Shown piece after piece: positions 19,042-28,256 of a stretch of DNA of 64,000 nucleotides. The first letter of the stretch is position 1. Each line of letters starts with the position of its first letter. The stretch is taken from contig NZ_BPLL01000002.1 in the NCBI RefSeq assembly GCF_019656235.1, forward strand, positions 1 through 64,000, read 5' to 3'. The position numbers and the translations under genes were made by a program. The DNA is from Apilactobacillus xinyiensis (lineage in GTDB: Bacteria > Bacillota > Bacilli > Lactobacillales > Lactobacillaceae). The notes under the pieces were generated by a model. The model searched no databases, had not been told where the DNA came from, and worked only from the letters and a program-made list of their open reading frames with translations.

Positions 19042-20316
19042 TTATTTTTTAGGAGTTATTATATTAGTAACTATATTGTTCTCATTAATAAATTTTTTTG
19101 CACATTCTTTTAAATATTCCAATGTCATATCATTAATTATAGAAATTTCATCATATAAATTAGTATAATTATTAGCTTTATTACCTAAGTTGTTAGCAAT
19201 CGCTTCAATGGAATTCATCATAGAAATATGCTGACCTAATTCTTCTTTTTTTATTAATTCAAAGTCTGATTCTAAGTTATCTAGTTTAGAACTTGCATTT
19301 AGTAAAATACTTTTAATTTCATTTATAAATCGATCTGGATCATCAGTGTCACCAGCAAGTAATCCAAAATTATAGTATTTCTCATATTCAAAAGTAAAAC
19401 CAAATGTATCATCAATTATTCCTTCATCATAAAGTTTATTATAATTATTTGAACTTTCCGAAAATAATAATTCTAATAACAATGAAACTCCTATTTCATA
19501 TTTTACATCTAATTGTTTTGAGGGAGTTCCTTTAATACCAATAGCAACCTTATTTCTAGATACATTCATATTTTGTTTAGAATTAACAATTATTTTTTGA
19601 GAAGTTGGAATTACATTATTGATTTCATGATAATCATTAAAACTTTTGTGATTTTGATTATTATTAATCCATGTCATTACATCTTCAACACTCATATTTC
19701 CAACAATATTTAGTTGCATATTTCCAGGTTGGTAAAATGTATCATAAGCAGTATATAAATCTTTAGCAGTTATATTGTCAATTGATTCAACTGTTCCTGC
19801 AATGTCCACATTAAGTGGGAAATCTGGATACATTTTACTGACTGTACCAAAAAACATAACTGCGTCAGGATCATCGTCATACATACTAATTTCTTGACCT
19901 ATTATTCCCTTTTCTTTCTCCACTTTGCTTTTAGTAAAATAAGGTTGCTGTACAAAATCTAGTAAAATGTTAATATTTTCCTTTAAACTGTCTACGCAAG
20001 AAAATAAATAACTAGTCTTAGTAAAACTAGTAAAGGCATTGGAAGAAGCTCCCGTTTTTGAAAATAGATCAAATGCATCATAATCTTTTTTATCGAACAT
20101 TTTATGTTCTAAAAAATGTGCGATTCCTGCAGGCAATTCAACAGGTTCAGTTTTACCATAAGGAATAAATTTATTACTAATAGAACCATAGTTAGTAGAT
20201 AAAGTAGCGTATGTTTTATGAAAATCTTTTTTTGGTACTAAAACTACTTTTAATCCATTATCTAAAGTTTCGTAATAAATATTTTCATTATAGTTATCGT
20301 ATTTTTTGTTAATCAT
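19042..20316 (-). CDS. M16 family zinc peptidase (YmfH-like, catalytic subunit)
   Basis: Pitrilysin-type metallopeptidase of 424 residues. The inverted zinc motif HFLEH is near 67-71 in the GIAHFLEHKMFD segment, with a downstream Glu-containing region (EKEKGIIGQEI) as in active M16 enzymes. No signal peptide is seen. ATG follows GGAGGG. It overlaps its partner by 8 nt, and pairs of one active and one inactive M16 subunit are usual at this locus (ymfF-ymfH). The substrate is unknown. Confidence 0.88.
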   Translation of the reverse strand: MINKKYDNYNENIYYETLDNGLKVVLVPKKDFHKTYATLSTNYGSISNKFIPYGKTEPVELPAGIAHFLEHKMFDKKDYDAFDLFSKTGASSNAFTSFTKTSYLFSCVDSLKENINILLDFVQQPYFTKSKVEKEKGIIGQEISMYDDDPDAVMFFGTVSKMYPDFPLNVDIAGTVESIDNITAKDLYTAYDTFYQPGNMQLNIVGNMSVEDVMTWINNNQNHKSFNDYHEINNVIPTSQKIIVNSKQNMNVSRNKVAIGIKGTPSKQLDVKYEIGVSLLLELLFSESSNNYNKLYDEGIIDDTFGFTFEYEKYYNFGLLAGDTDDPDRFINEIKSILLNASSKLDNLESDFELIKKEELGQHISMMNSIEAIANNLGNKANNYTNLYDEISIINDMTLEYLKECAKKFINENNIVTNIITPKK

Positions 20317-21574
20317 TTAATTTTTTACCCTCCAAAAAGAAAATAGACTTTAAATTAACTAACTTAGCAACATTCATAATATCTTCTCTTTGAACAGCTA
20401 ATATTTTCTCTTTCCAATCTTCAAAAGTACTTTTTCTACCCAGTAAATTGTTTATAAACTGTTGCTCTAACATTTTTCTAGGACTATCTAACAGGTTAAG
20501 TCTGGCATTAATAAGTTCATGTTGTATATGCTCAAGTAATTCTACACTAAAATTGCCATTTTTAATTTCTTCTAGTTGCTTATTTATTAGATCAATTACT
20601 TTATCTTTATCATTCGACTTAATTCCAGATTGAACACTTATAAGTCCATTTATAGCATTAAAGCTACTACTTGCATAATAAGCTAAACTAAATTTTTCTC
20701 TTACAACTTTAAAGAGCTTAGACTGAGGAGTTCCACCAAAAATAGCATTGAAAATAATTACTGCATATACTTTGGAATCATTATAATTAATTGGAACGGA
20801 ATATCCTAGATTTAACTTACCTTGATTTACAGCTTGAATTTCTGTGAGCTTTTTAATGTCACTATTTAATTGCTTATATGGTCTTAGTGATAAGCTATCG
20901 TTTCGATCAGAAAAACGATAGTTTTTAAACTGATTAAAGACATCACTAGTATCAAAATCGCCAATAATAGAAAAAATAATATTATCATTTTTAATTGAAT
21001 TTTGATAATATTCAAAAGTTTCTTTAGAAGTTAAATCATTATATTGATTTAAATCACCAAATATAATTTTCCCACGATTTAAATCATCACCAAAAAATAA
21101 CTCTTTAGATTTTAAAGCTGCATAATATTGTTTATCATCACCAATGGAAGATAAATATTTTAAAATATTTTGCTTTTGAATATTAAAAGTTTTATTATCA
21201 AAAGCTTCGTTTTTTATATTTGGTTTTAATAACACATTCATCATAAATTCAATTGCTTCGCCTACGTTATTAGGTTTACCTGGTAAATAGTTAGCATTAG
21301 GGAAGCTTAAAATAATTCTTAGAATATGCAAATTACCATATCGAATAACGTTAGTACCAAATGATGCTCCATACATTTTAGAAAGCTGTTTAGCCAGCGC
21401 TGACTGGGTTTTATATTTCGAATTATTAGTTTCTAATAACTCAGCTAAAATATATCTTTTAGCAAAATTATTAAAATCTGCTTCTGCAAGTAAATCACAA
21501 GTTAAAGTTATTGTTTTAAATTTTTTTGTTGGCGTCATGTATAATTTCACGCCATTAGCTAATTGCTTTTGCAA
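20309..21574 (-). CDS. M16 family peptidase-like protein (YmfF-like, no zinc motif)
   Basis: M16-fold protein of 421 residues. The position equivalent to HxxEH reads YILAELLE, so it probably serves as the non-catalytic partner of the downstream peptidase. The C-terminal half contains the GSP-type core seen as the AIFGGTPQSKLFKVVREK segment. It starts at TTG with GGAGG 7 nt upstream. It lies 13 nt after the transporter substrate-binding gene, so co-transcription with the importer is possible. Confidence 0.87.
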   Translation of the reverse strand: MQKQLANGVKLYMTPTKKFKTITLTCDLLAEADFNNFAKRYILAELLETNNSKYKTQSALAKQLSKMYGASFGTNVIRYGNLHILRIILSFPNANYLPGKPNNVGEAIEFMMNVLLKPNIKNEAFDNKTFNIQKQNILKYLSSIGDDKQYYAALKSKELFFGDDLNRGKIIFGDLNQYNDLTSKETFEYYQNSIKNDNIIFSIIGDFDTSDVFNQFKNYRFSDRNDSLSLRPYKQLNSDIKKLTEIQAVNQGKLNLGYSVPINYNDSKVYAVIIFNAIFGGTPQSKLFKVVREKFSLAYYASSSFNAINGLISVQSGIKSNDKDKVIDLINKQLEEIKNGNFSVELLEHIQHELINARLNLLDSPRKMLEQQFINNLLGRKSTFEDWKEKILAVQREDIMNVAKLVNLKSIFFLEGKKLND

Positions 21575-21587
21575 ATAAATTCCTCCA

Positions 21588-22424
21588 CTATTTTAATAAC
21601 GGTGATTCGTAATTCTTACCAAACCATTTTTGACATATTCTTTTAAGTTCACCATTTTTAGCTATTTTATTTAGTCCTTTATTGATTGCGTTGGTCATTT
21701 CATCATCATCTTTACGAACTCCAACAGCAAAGTATTCTTTAGGGAAGTCACTATGAACTATTGAAAAATCATTAGGATTTTTTTGATGATTAACATAATA
21801 ATTAGCATAAGTACTATCAATAAGCAAACCATCAATTCTTTTGCTACTTAGATCAATAAAAGCATTAGTAAATGAATTGTATAATACTGGACTTTGGTTT
21901 TTTATATACTGTTTTAAAAGTTTAGGATTATTGTTAAGCTCATTGAGTCCAGAAGAACCCGCCTGCACTCCCAAAGTTTTACCATGCATTTCATTTAAAG
22001 AACTAATATTAGATTTTTTCATTGTAACTAAAACTTGGTCATTAGATAAATAAGGTTCAGTAAAATTAACCACTTTTTTTCTTTGACTGTTAATAGAAAA
22101 TCCATTCCAAATAAGATCAATTGTCTTATTTCTTAATTCAGTAACATTCATTGACCAATCAATTGGTTGAAAAACTGGTTTTATATTGTACTGCTTAAAT
22201 ACAGCTTTTGCCACATCTACATCAAAGCCTGTAATGTTACCTTGCTGATTTTCATATCCCATAGGCACAAAAGTAGCATCTAAACCAATTACCACCTTAT
22301 GTTGTTGTTTAATATGATTCCAGCTATTTTTATCATTACTATTAATTGAACACGCAGAAAGAGTAACTGTAAATAATATAAGCATCGAAAACATTAAAAT
22401 TTTTTTGATTTTATCTGTATACAA
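21588..22424 (-). CDS. Amino-acid ABC transporter substrate-binding lipoprotein
   Basis: Family 3 solute-binding protein of 278 residues, anchored outside the membrane. It has a hydrophobic signal peptide (7-24) ending in the lipobox LSAC with Cys25. The mature part shows the polar-amino-acid pattern (VGLDATFVPMGYE-like, GFDVDVAKAV, then DLIWNGFSI). The start is TTG after GGAGGG. Genes for an ATPase and permease lie upstream in the same unit. The T-box in front suggests histidine as the ligand; the protein sequence alone does not decide this. Confidence 0.9.
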   Translation of the reverse strand: MYTDKIKKILMFSMLILFTVTLSACSINSNDKNSWNHIKQQHKVVIGLDATFVPMGYENQQGNITGFDVDVAKAVFKQYNIKPVFQPIDWSMNVTELRNKTIDLIWNGFSINSQRKKVVNFTEPYLSNDQVLVTMKKSNISSLNEMHGKTLGVQAGSSGLNELNNNPKLLKQYIKNQSPVLYNSFTNAFIDLSSKRIDGLLIDSTYANYYVNHQKNPNDFSIVHSDFPKEYFAVGVRKDDDEMTNAINKGLNKIAKNGELKRICQKWFGKNYESPLLK

Positions 22425-22449
22425 ATTTTTCCCTCCAAGTAAAAAACAT

Positions 22450-23085
22450 TTATGGTAAAGGTTTTACTGTAATAATGTCGTCTGCAACTTGCTTAGCAAA
22501 GTCCATGTCATGAGTTACAACAATTTGCATAATATTATTCGATTTAAGTTGATTAAGAATTTTACCAACTTCCTCGCTTAATTTAGGATCTAGCGCTGAG
22601 GTAGGTTCATCATAACAGATTATTTTAGGACTCATCGCTAATGTTCTTACTATAGCTACTCTTTGTTTTTGACCACCTGATAATTGATATGGATATAATT
22701 TTTCCTTTCCGCTTAAATTTAAAGTACGAATTAATTTTTTAGCTTTTTTTATAGCTTCTTCTTTACTTAATTTTAAAACTAATTGTGGAGCTAAAATAAC
22801 GTTTTCCATTACTGTAAGATTAGGAAATAGGCCGAAATCTTGAGAAACAAGACCAATTGTTGATTTTTTATCGTTTGCATTGGTCGGATTAAATTTATTA
22901 TTATTTAAATAAAATTCACCACTATCAGCACTTTCTAATCCTGTTAAACACCTTAACAAAGTAGATTTACCAGCTCCTGATGGTCCAACAATACATAATA
23001 TTTTATTATTTGGAACTTCTAAACTAAAATTACCAATAATTTGTTTATCATTAAACTTTTTTGAAATGTTGATGGCTCGAAACAT
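22450..23085 (-). CDS. Amino-acid ABC transporter ATP-binding protein
   Basis: ATPase subunit of the polar amino-acid uptake type, 211 residues, somewhat short for the family (about 240). Walker A GPSGAGKST is near 34-42, signature LSGGQKQR near 134, Walker B IICYDEPTSALD near 154, and the switch His in VVTHDM. It starts at ATG 13 nt after the permease stop. It is the middle gene of a permease-ATPase-binding protein operon. Confidence 0.93.
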   Translation of the reverse strand: MFRAINISKKFNDKQIIGNFSLEVPNNKILCIVGPSGAGKSTLLRCLTGLESADSGEFYLNNNKFNPTNANDKKSTIGLVSQDFGLFPNLTVMENVILAPQLVLKLSKEEAIKKAKKLIRTLNLSGKEKLYPYQLSGGQKQRVAIVRTLAMSPKIICYDEPTSALDPKLSEEVGKILNQLKSNNIMQIVVTHDMDFAKQVADDIITVKPLP

Positions 23086-23097
23086 CTAAACCCCTCC

Positions 23098-23763
23098 TTA
23101 TCTCCAAGAACTATAATATTTTTCTATTCTTCTTAAAACAACAGTACATAAGGCTGTTAACAATAAATAAATTAAAGCTACTAAAATAAGTGGTAGCAGT
23201 GTTACGTCACGAGCAGTTGCAATGTTTCCAGCTTGTAGTAAATCACCTATTCCAATTACATAGACTAATGAAGAATCCTTAACTAAGTTAATAACCTCAT
23301 TTCCAATAGATGGAATTACAATTTTTAAAACTTGTGGAATAATAACTTTTCTAGTAGTTTGCCATGAATTCAATCCTAACATTGATGCACTTTCATACTG
23401 ACTTTTAGGAATAGACTGAAAGCCACCTCTAAATATTTCAGCAAAGTAAGCAGCATAGTTTAAAGAAAAAGCAACAAGTGCTGCGTCATATCTTTGAAAT
23501 ACAATGCCAATTATTGGTAAACCATAAAAAACAAATATTAATTGCAATAGTAAGGGAGTTCCACGCATTAACCAAATATAAAATTCAATTAATTGTTTAA
23601 TAGAAAATATTTTTAACATTTTTTTGTTAGTAAATTTTGAAGTTAAACCTAAAGATAGGATAATTCCCAATGGAATAGAAATTATTAAAGTCCAAAAGAA
23701 CACTTTTAACGTTATTAATGCTCCGGATAGTAATGAGGGCATTATGTTTATGATGTAGTCCAC
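23098..23763 (-). CDS. Amino-acid ABC transporter permease
   Basis: HisM-type permease of about 221 residues with roughly five membrane helices and the EAA loop (FRGGFQSIPKSQYESASMLG). The GTG at 23761-23763 is 9 nt from an AGGAG site; the ATG 9 nt further upstream overlaps that site, so GTG is preferred. First gene of the importer operon behind a two-module T-box leader. One permease gene is present, so it probably works as a homodimer. Confidence 0.92.
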   Translation of the reverse strand: MDYIINIMPSLLSGALITLKVFFWTLIISIPLGIILSLGLTSKFTNKKMLKIFSIKQLIEFYIWLMRGTPLLLQLIFVFYGLPIIGIVFQRYDAALVAFSLNYAAYFAEIFRGGFQSIPKSQYESASMLGLNSWQTTRKVIIPQVLKIVIPSIGNEVINLVKDSSLVYVIGIGDLLQAGNIATARDVTLLPLILVALIYLLLTALCTVVLRRIEKYYSSWR

Positions 23764-23794
23764 AAAAATCATCTCCTAATTATTAATTTAAATA

Positions 23795-23824
23795 AAAAGA
23801 TCCCTTTAGAAAAAATCTAAAAGG
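23795..23824 (-). terminator. Second terminator of the T-box leader
   Basis: A 9-bp stem CCTTTTAGA with TCTAAAGGG (one G-U pair) runs into ATCTTTTTATT on the minus strand. It is the last element before the permease ribosome site and competes with the second T-box antiterminator. Confidence 0.82.
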
Positions 23825-23892
23825 ACGTTATACCGCGGTTCCACCTAATTTCCTAATTTATTCACATAAATTAGCTTAAAGAGTTATTAAAT

Positions 23893-23925
23893 AAAAAAAC
23901 TCTTAAGCAAATTAATGCTTAAGAG
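23893..23925 (-). terminator. First terminator of the T-box leader
   Basis: A perfect 10-bp stem CTCTTAAGCA with TGCTTAAGAG (23900-23909 and 23916-23925) is followed by seven T residues on the minus strand. It belongs to the first T-box module. Confidence 0.88.
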
Positions 23926-24169
23926 GACGACAAAGTCGTGGTTCCACCCCGTTTTTATTTACTACTCACATAGTAAAACTCAACAAGTTTTCTAATAACT
24001 CGAAAGATAACGGAATTAACCGACATTTCCTAATAATTTAAACGTTCAGAAACATAACTCACAGACGTGAATCTATCCATAAAAGTGCTTAAATCTCAGC
24101 AACATAAGCTCTCTGTGTACTTTACTATGAAAAGAAATCTGTTCAAAGTATTTAAAACTATTTTAGTAA

Positions 24170-24198
24170 AGCATAAACTATTATTAATTTTAAATCAA
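24170..24198 (-). promoter_or_regulatory. Promoter of the ABC importer operon
   Basis: Minus-strand TTGATT (24193-24198), 17-bp spacer and TATGCT (24170-24175), just past the minD stop codon. Four of six bases match at each box. It would start a transcript that contains the whole T-box leader. Confidence 0.6.
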
Positions 24199-24199
24199 G

Positions 24200-25009
24200 C
24201 TATTTATCGTGACCAAATAAATGTGAAATACGATACCATAATCCCTGCTTAGTTTCTCTTTCAATCTTCATTAAAGGAACTGTTTCACCTTCGAGTCGTC
24301 TAGCAATATTTCTATATCCATTAGCTGCTTTATTGTTATCATCCATTACAATAGATTTTCCATGATTTGAAGTACTTATAACTTTATCATCATCCAACAC
24401 AATACCTAACAATTCAATACCTAAATGTCTAGTTATTTCGTCTACATCCATAGCATTTCCTTGTTCGATAATAGCTGGTCGAATACGATTAATAATAAGT
24501 TTAGGATTTTCCTTTAAAGAATATTTTTCCAATAAACCAATTACACGATCTGCATCTCGTACAGCTGAAATTTCCGGAGTTGTAACAATAATAGAACCAT
24601 CTGCACCTGCTATAGAATTAACAAATCCCTGTTCAATCCCAGCGGGACAATCAATAAAAACATAATCAAAATCCATTTTTATCTCATCCACTATCGACTT
24701 AACTTGATGCTCACTTAAGGAATTTTTATCGGTGCTTTGAGCGGCAGGTAAAAGATATAACATATCATTAAAACGTTTATCTTTTACTAACGCTTGAAAA
24801 AGTTTAACTTTTTTATTAACAACATCTAAAATATCATACATAATTCTATTCTCTAAACCTAAAACTACGTCCAAGTTTCTTAATCCTATATCTAAATCTA
24901 TCAAACATACTCTTTTACCCATTAAGGCTAAAGCAATTCCTATATTCGCAGTAGAGGTAGTTTTTCCTACTCCACCCTTACCAGATGTTATAACGATGGC
25001 CTTACCCAT
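24200..25009 (-). CDS. minD: Septum site-determining ATPase MinD
   Basis: ParA/MinD ATPase that with MinC blocks division at the poles. 269 residues. The deviant Walker A GKGGVGKTT is at 10-18, the switch regions read DLDIGLRNLD and FIDCPAGIE, and a C-terminal amphipathic membrane-targeting helix (LWYRISHLFG) is present. ATG is 1 nt after minC. No terminator is visible; the next promoter starts in the stop-codon region. Confidence 0.96.
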   Translation of the reverse strand: MGKAIVITSGKGGVGKTTSTANIGIALALMGKRVCLIDLDIGLRNLDVVLGLENRIMYDILDVVNKKVKLFQALVKDKRFNDMLYLLPAAQSTDKNSLSEHQVKSIVDEIKMDFDYVFIDCPAGIEQGFVNSIAGADGSIIVTTPEISAVRDADRVIGLLEKYSLKENPKLIINRIRPAIIEQGNAMDVDEITRHLGIELLGIVLDDDKVISTSNHGKSIVMDDNNKAANGYRNIARRLEGETVPLMKIERETKQGLWYRISHLFGHDK

Positions 25010-25010
25010 T

Positions 25011-25682
25011 TTAAATTCCCCCTATCTTATTAAAAAATTTTGGATTAATTTGACTTAAATTATTTATTTTGCCATAACTTATAACATGAAAATCATTAAC
25101 ATAAACTACTGAATCGTAAAAATTATTAATGTACTTAACATCATCTATAACTTCAAACTGTTCTCCAACTCTAACTTGCTGGGACTTAAAAACATTTCCT
25201 ATAATAATTTTATCTTCATTATTAGGAAATCCTGCTTGAACAACACCATTACTATAACCCATTAAATAAATATTTCCAGAAGATATTAATTTACCACCTT
25301 TATGAATTTTGCCAAGAAACAAAACATCCCCATCAATAAAAACATCTTGACCATTTCTTATTACTTTATCCAACATTTTTACAGAATTTTCTTTAATCAT
25401 TTCATTAGCTTCATTTAGAGTAATAGTTTTAGAAATAAATTTACCTATTAAAATGTTTTCATAGTTATTAGTTAATTTTCTTATTTTTCGCTTTTCATCA
25501 TCTGAAAGTATTCTCAATCCAGAATTAATATTAATACGTAAATTTTTTTTCATCGATGAATTATTAAAGCTTATTTTATCTATAAGTATTTTTAAATCAC
25601 TAATTATGTCATTAATACTGAACTTATCATTAATAACTATTTCATAACCTTCGTTATTTCCCTTTAAAACTGCTGAACGCAT
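25011..25682 (-). CDS. minC: Septum site-determining protein MinC
   Basis: Inhibitor of FtsZ assembly, recruited by MinD. 223 residues: a divergent N-terminal FtsZ-binding domain (1-95) and a C-terminal beta-helix domain with repeated glycine turns (GQDVFIDGDVLFLGKIHKGG region) and a YLMGYSNGVVQAGF segment. ATG follows AAGGAG. It is coupled to minD by 1 nt and preceded by mreD, the order usual for Lactobacillaceae. Confidence 0.92.
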   Translation of the reverse strand: MRSAVLKGNNEGYEIVINDKFSINDIISDLKILIDKISFNNSSMKKNLRININSGLRILSDDEKRKIRKLTNNYENILIGKFISKTITLNEANEMIKENSVKMLDKVIRNGQDVFIDGDVLFLGKIHKGGKLISSGNIYLMGYSNGVVQAGFPNNEDKIIIGNVFKSQQVRVGEQFEVIDDVKYINNFYDSVVYVNDFHVISYGKINNLSQINPKFFNKIGGI

Positions 25683-25704
25683 TGATATAAGTAACTCCTT
25701 AACA

Positions 25705-26226
25705 TTATTTTAGTTTATCAAATAGAGATTGTATAGGTATATATAAAATTATCAAGAATGCTAAATTAATCACTAATGTTGGACCTAAAACATATACTAA
25801 GTAAAAGCTCCAAGACATATTAGTCAAACTTTCTAAACGATTGGCCAATAAAGATAGTGAATAAATCATTGTTATATCAATAAAATATATTAAAAAAGCA
25901 CTAATAATATTTAGTGGAAGATGTTTATATATCCACCTACTAAAGTAGATAGCTAGAGGAAATATAAAAGTATATACTCCCAAAAACCCCATATAGAATA
26001 GATCAATTATAATACCTGCTAACATTGCCCACAATTCATAGTGAATTTCATCATCATTTATAAAAAACATAGTTAAAAAAATCCATAAAAACGATAAATT
26101 AGGCACTGCATGAAAAGATAGACTTGCTCCAAAGATAGAAAATATAGATCCATCTAAAAAAATAGATATAAGCATTCCAATTGGAAAAACGTATTTAAAA
26201 GCAGTATTCCTTAGCAAGTTATTCAC
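25705..26226 (-). CDS. mreD: Rod shape-determining protein MreD
   Basis: Integral membrane protein of 173 residues with about five hydrophobic helices, part of the elongasome. Sequence identity within this family is low, and the call rests on length, topology and position 2 nt after mreC and 22 nt before minC. Confidence 0.9.
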   Translation of the reverse strand: MNNLLRNTAFKYVFPIGMLISIFLDGSIFSIFGASLSFHAVPNLSFLWIFLTMFFINDDEIHYELWAMLAGIIIDLFYMGFLGVYTFIFPLAIYFSRWIYKHLPLNIISAFLIYFIDITMIYSLSLLANRLESLTNMSWSFYLVYVLGPTLVINLAFLIILYIPIQSLFDKLK

Positions 26227-26228
26227 CT

Positions 26229-27080
26229 CTAATTGTCTCTGATTGCTACACTAACAACTTGCAAGTTGTTCATATCGGCAGCTGGTTTGATATATATTTT
26301 AGAAGAAAGTCCATAATCATCAGATGATTTTTTTACTACCGTTCCTACATATATACCTTTAGGTGTAACGCCACCTAATCCACTTGTTGAAACTTTATCG
26401 CCAGGCTTTAATTTAATTTTATTAGTTATATTACCCATTTCAATAAGATTCTTTTGACGACTATAACCAGTTATTATCCCATTAACAACTTGATTTTTCT
26501 TATTTGTAATTTGAATAGCAAATCGATCAGCAGAATCTGCTGTATTAGTAATTAATCCAACTTTACTATTAGTTTTATTAACTTCAGTTACTCGACCAAT
26601 AAGTCCTTTTCCACCAAGTACTGCCATATTTTTTTGCACTCCGGCACTTTGACCTTTATTTATAATAATTTGTTGTTCCCAAGCGGATGGTGATCTAGTA
26701 ATAACTGCTGAATTGATAATTTTGTAGTCAGTTAAAGTTTTACCAACATTTAATTGACGCTTTAACTGTTTATTTTCATCTTCTAATGTTTGATTACGAA
26801 CTAATGTCGAAGCGACTTTTTGAACCTGTGGTTTTAACCTTTGATTTTCATCGTAAGCATCAAACAATTCACCTATATTGCTAGCACCGCTATGAATAGC
26901 ATTAGCAGGCACCGCAATAATGCTAGTTCCAAATCCAGCAATATCATTGCCAAATTGTTGAATTAACGGTGGCGTAGCTTTGTTATTACGCACAGCAACG
27001 GAAAAAGTCATGAAACCAAAGCTTAATATTATACAAACTACCACTATTACTAACTTTCGGTTAGAAAAAAACTTGTTCAT
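26229..27080 (-). CDS. mreC: Rod shape-determining protein MreC
   Basis: Extracytoplasmic scaffold of the elongasome. 283 residues: a short cytoplasmic end, one transmembrane helix (about 9-29), a coiled coil (60-100) and a beta-rich domain with VLGGKGLIGRV and SGLGGVTPKGI segments. The start is the ATG at 27078-27080 with GGAGG 11 nt upstream; the open frame to 27125 has no ribosome site of its own. It is 60 nt downstream of mreB. Confidence 0.95.
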   Translation of the reverse strand: MNKFFSNRKLVIVVVCIILSFGFMTFSVAVRNNKATPPLIQQFGNDIAGFGTSIIAVPANAIHSGASNIGELFDAYDENQRLKPQVQKVASTLVRNQTLEDENKQLKRQLNVGKTLTDYKIINSAVITRSPSAWEQQIIINKGQSAGVQKNMAVLGGKGLIGRVTEVNKTNSKVGLITNTADSADRFAIQITNKKNQVVNGIITGYSRQKNLIEMGNITNKIKLKPGDKVSTSGLGGVTPKGIYVGTVVKKSSDDYGLSSKIYIKPAADMNNLQVVSVAIRDN

Positions 27081-27140
27081 AATTAAGCATTCCTCCATAT
27101 GTATAATAAATAAGCAGGAAGTCATCCTTCCCGCTTGTTA

Positions 27141-28145
27141 TTATTTTTTCTTCATTACGTCAATACTTTTTAGTGATTCACCAGTTCCAATTGCTACACA
27201 ATCAAGCGGATCTTTAGCGATAGAAACGGGAACTTTAGTTGCATCTGAAATTACTTGAGGCAAGTTTTTAAGTAAAGCTCCACCACCAGTAAGAACAATT
27301 CCATGGTCAATAACATCAGCTGAAATTTCAGGAGATGTTTCTTCTAAAGTTTCTTTAACTGTACTTATAATCTCTTGAATAGGTTCTTCAATAGCATGTG
27401 CAACATCTTCAGCAGATATTTCTACACTCTTAGGTAAACCTGTAAGTAGATATCTACCGCGAATAGTAACTCCTTCAATGTCTTTAGCACCTTCTAATGA
27501 TGCTGAACCAATATCCCATTTTAGTTTTTCAGCAGTTCTTTCACCTATTAATAAATTATAATGCTTTCTTATATAAGTAGAAATAGCATCATTAAGTTTA
27601 TCACCGGCTACTCTAACTGAACGGCTGGAAACAATTCCACCAAGAGAAATAGTGGCAACATCAGTAGTACCACCACCAATATCAACGACCATGCTTCCAG
27701 TAGGATCCATAATAGGTAGTCCCGCTCCAATAGCTGCTGCAAAAGGTTCTTCAATAACATATGCATCACGAGCTCCAGCAACTCTAGTAGCATCTATAAC
27801 TGCTCGTTTTTCAACTGCAGTTATCCCACTTGGCACACAAACCATAACATATGGTTTACCTGCTGATTTACCAATAGTTTTATTAATATAATATTTTAAC
27901 ATTGCAACGGTTGTATCATAATCAGCAATTACACCGTCTTTCATTGGACGAATAGCAGCAATACTTGCTGGTGTACGACCAATCATATCTCTAGCTTCAG
28001 TACCTACTGAAACGATTTCGCCTGTTTTAGTGTTTTTAGCAACAACAGAGGGCTCTCTTAACACGATTTGTTTACCATCAACGTAAACATTTGTGTTAGC
28101 TGTTCCTAAATCAATTCCTATATTTTTAGTTCCAAATCCAAACAC
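27141..28145 (-). CDS. mreB: Rod shape-determining actin homologue MreB
   Basis: Actin-like protein that guides lateral wall synthesis. 334 residues with phosphate 1 [10 protein letters not shown] (9-18), phosphate 2 [11 protein letters not shown] near 157, and the adenosine motif [11 protein letters not shown] near 285. The start is GTG after AAGGGATG. It heads the mreB-mreC-mreD-minC-minD unit. A TATAAT -10 lies at 28204-28209, but no strong -35 is seen. In many relatives radC lies between folC and mreB; it is absent here. Confidence 0.97.
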   Translation of the reverse strand: MFGFGTKNIGIDLGTANTNVYVDGKQIVLREPSVVAKNTKTGEIVSVGTEARDMIGRTPASIAAIRPMKDGVIADYDTTVAMLKYYINKTIGKSAGKPYVMVCVPSGITAVEKRAVIDATRVAGARDAYVIEEPFAAAIGAGLPIMDPTGSMVVDIGGGTTDVATISLGGIVSSRSVRVAGDKLNDAISTYIRKHYNLLIGERTAEKLKWDIGSASLEGAKDIEGVTIRGRYLLTGLPKSVEISAEDVAHAIEEPIQEIISTVKETLEETSPEISADVIDHGIVLTGGGALLKNLPQVISDATKVPVSIAKDPLDCVAIGTGESLKSIDVMKKK

Positions 28146-28256
28146 AATTATTTCATCCCTTCATAATCATTACTCAAAAATGATTATTTTTCATACTGTG
28201 ATAATTATATCATAAAATAATTATTAAAAATAAAAACTAAACAATCAATAATAAAT

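Larger units (their letters stand above)
23786..24163 (-). promoter_or_regulatory. T-box leader with one Stem I and two antiterminator/terminator modules
   Basis: Upstream of the importer the minus strand holds one Stem I (an ACAGA/TCTGT lower helix, AGAGAG bulge and distal loop). Module 1 follows, with T-box GGGGTGGAACCACG (23935-23951) and a terminator (23893-23925). Module 2 then has a Stem III-like hairpin, T-box GGTGGAACCGCG (23831-23847) and a second terminator (23795-23824). The 45 nt between the modules cannot hold a second Stem I. At the specifier position the codon reads CAC (24067-24069), then G, then the lower helix, suggesting tRNA-His. Folded by eye. Confidence 0.85.

Noticed and set aside
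19010-19056. Possible terminator after the YmfH-like gene
   Set aside because: The inverted repeat is almost entirely A/T with a weak stem, so I do not call it.
24067-24252. A 61-codon plus-strand open frame
   Set aside because: It is antisense to the T-box Stem I and the end of minD, without a ribosome site or family similarity.
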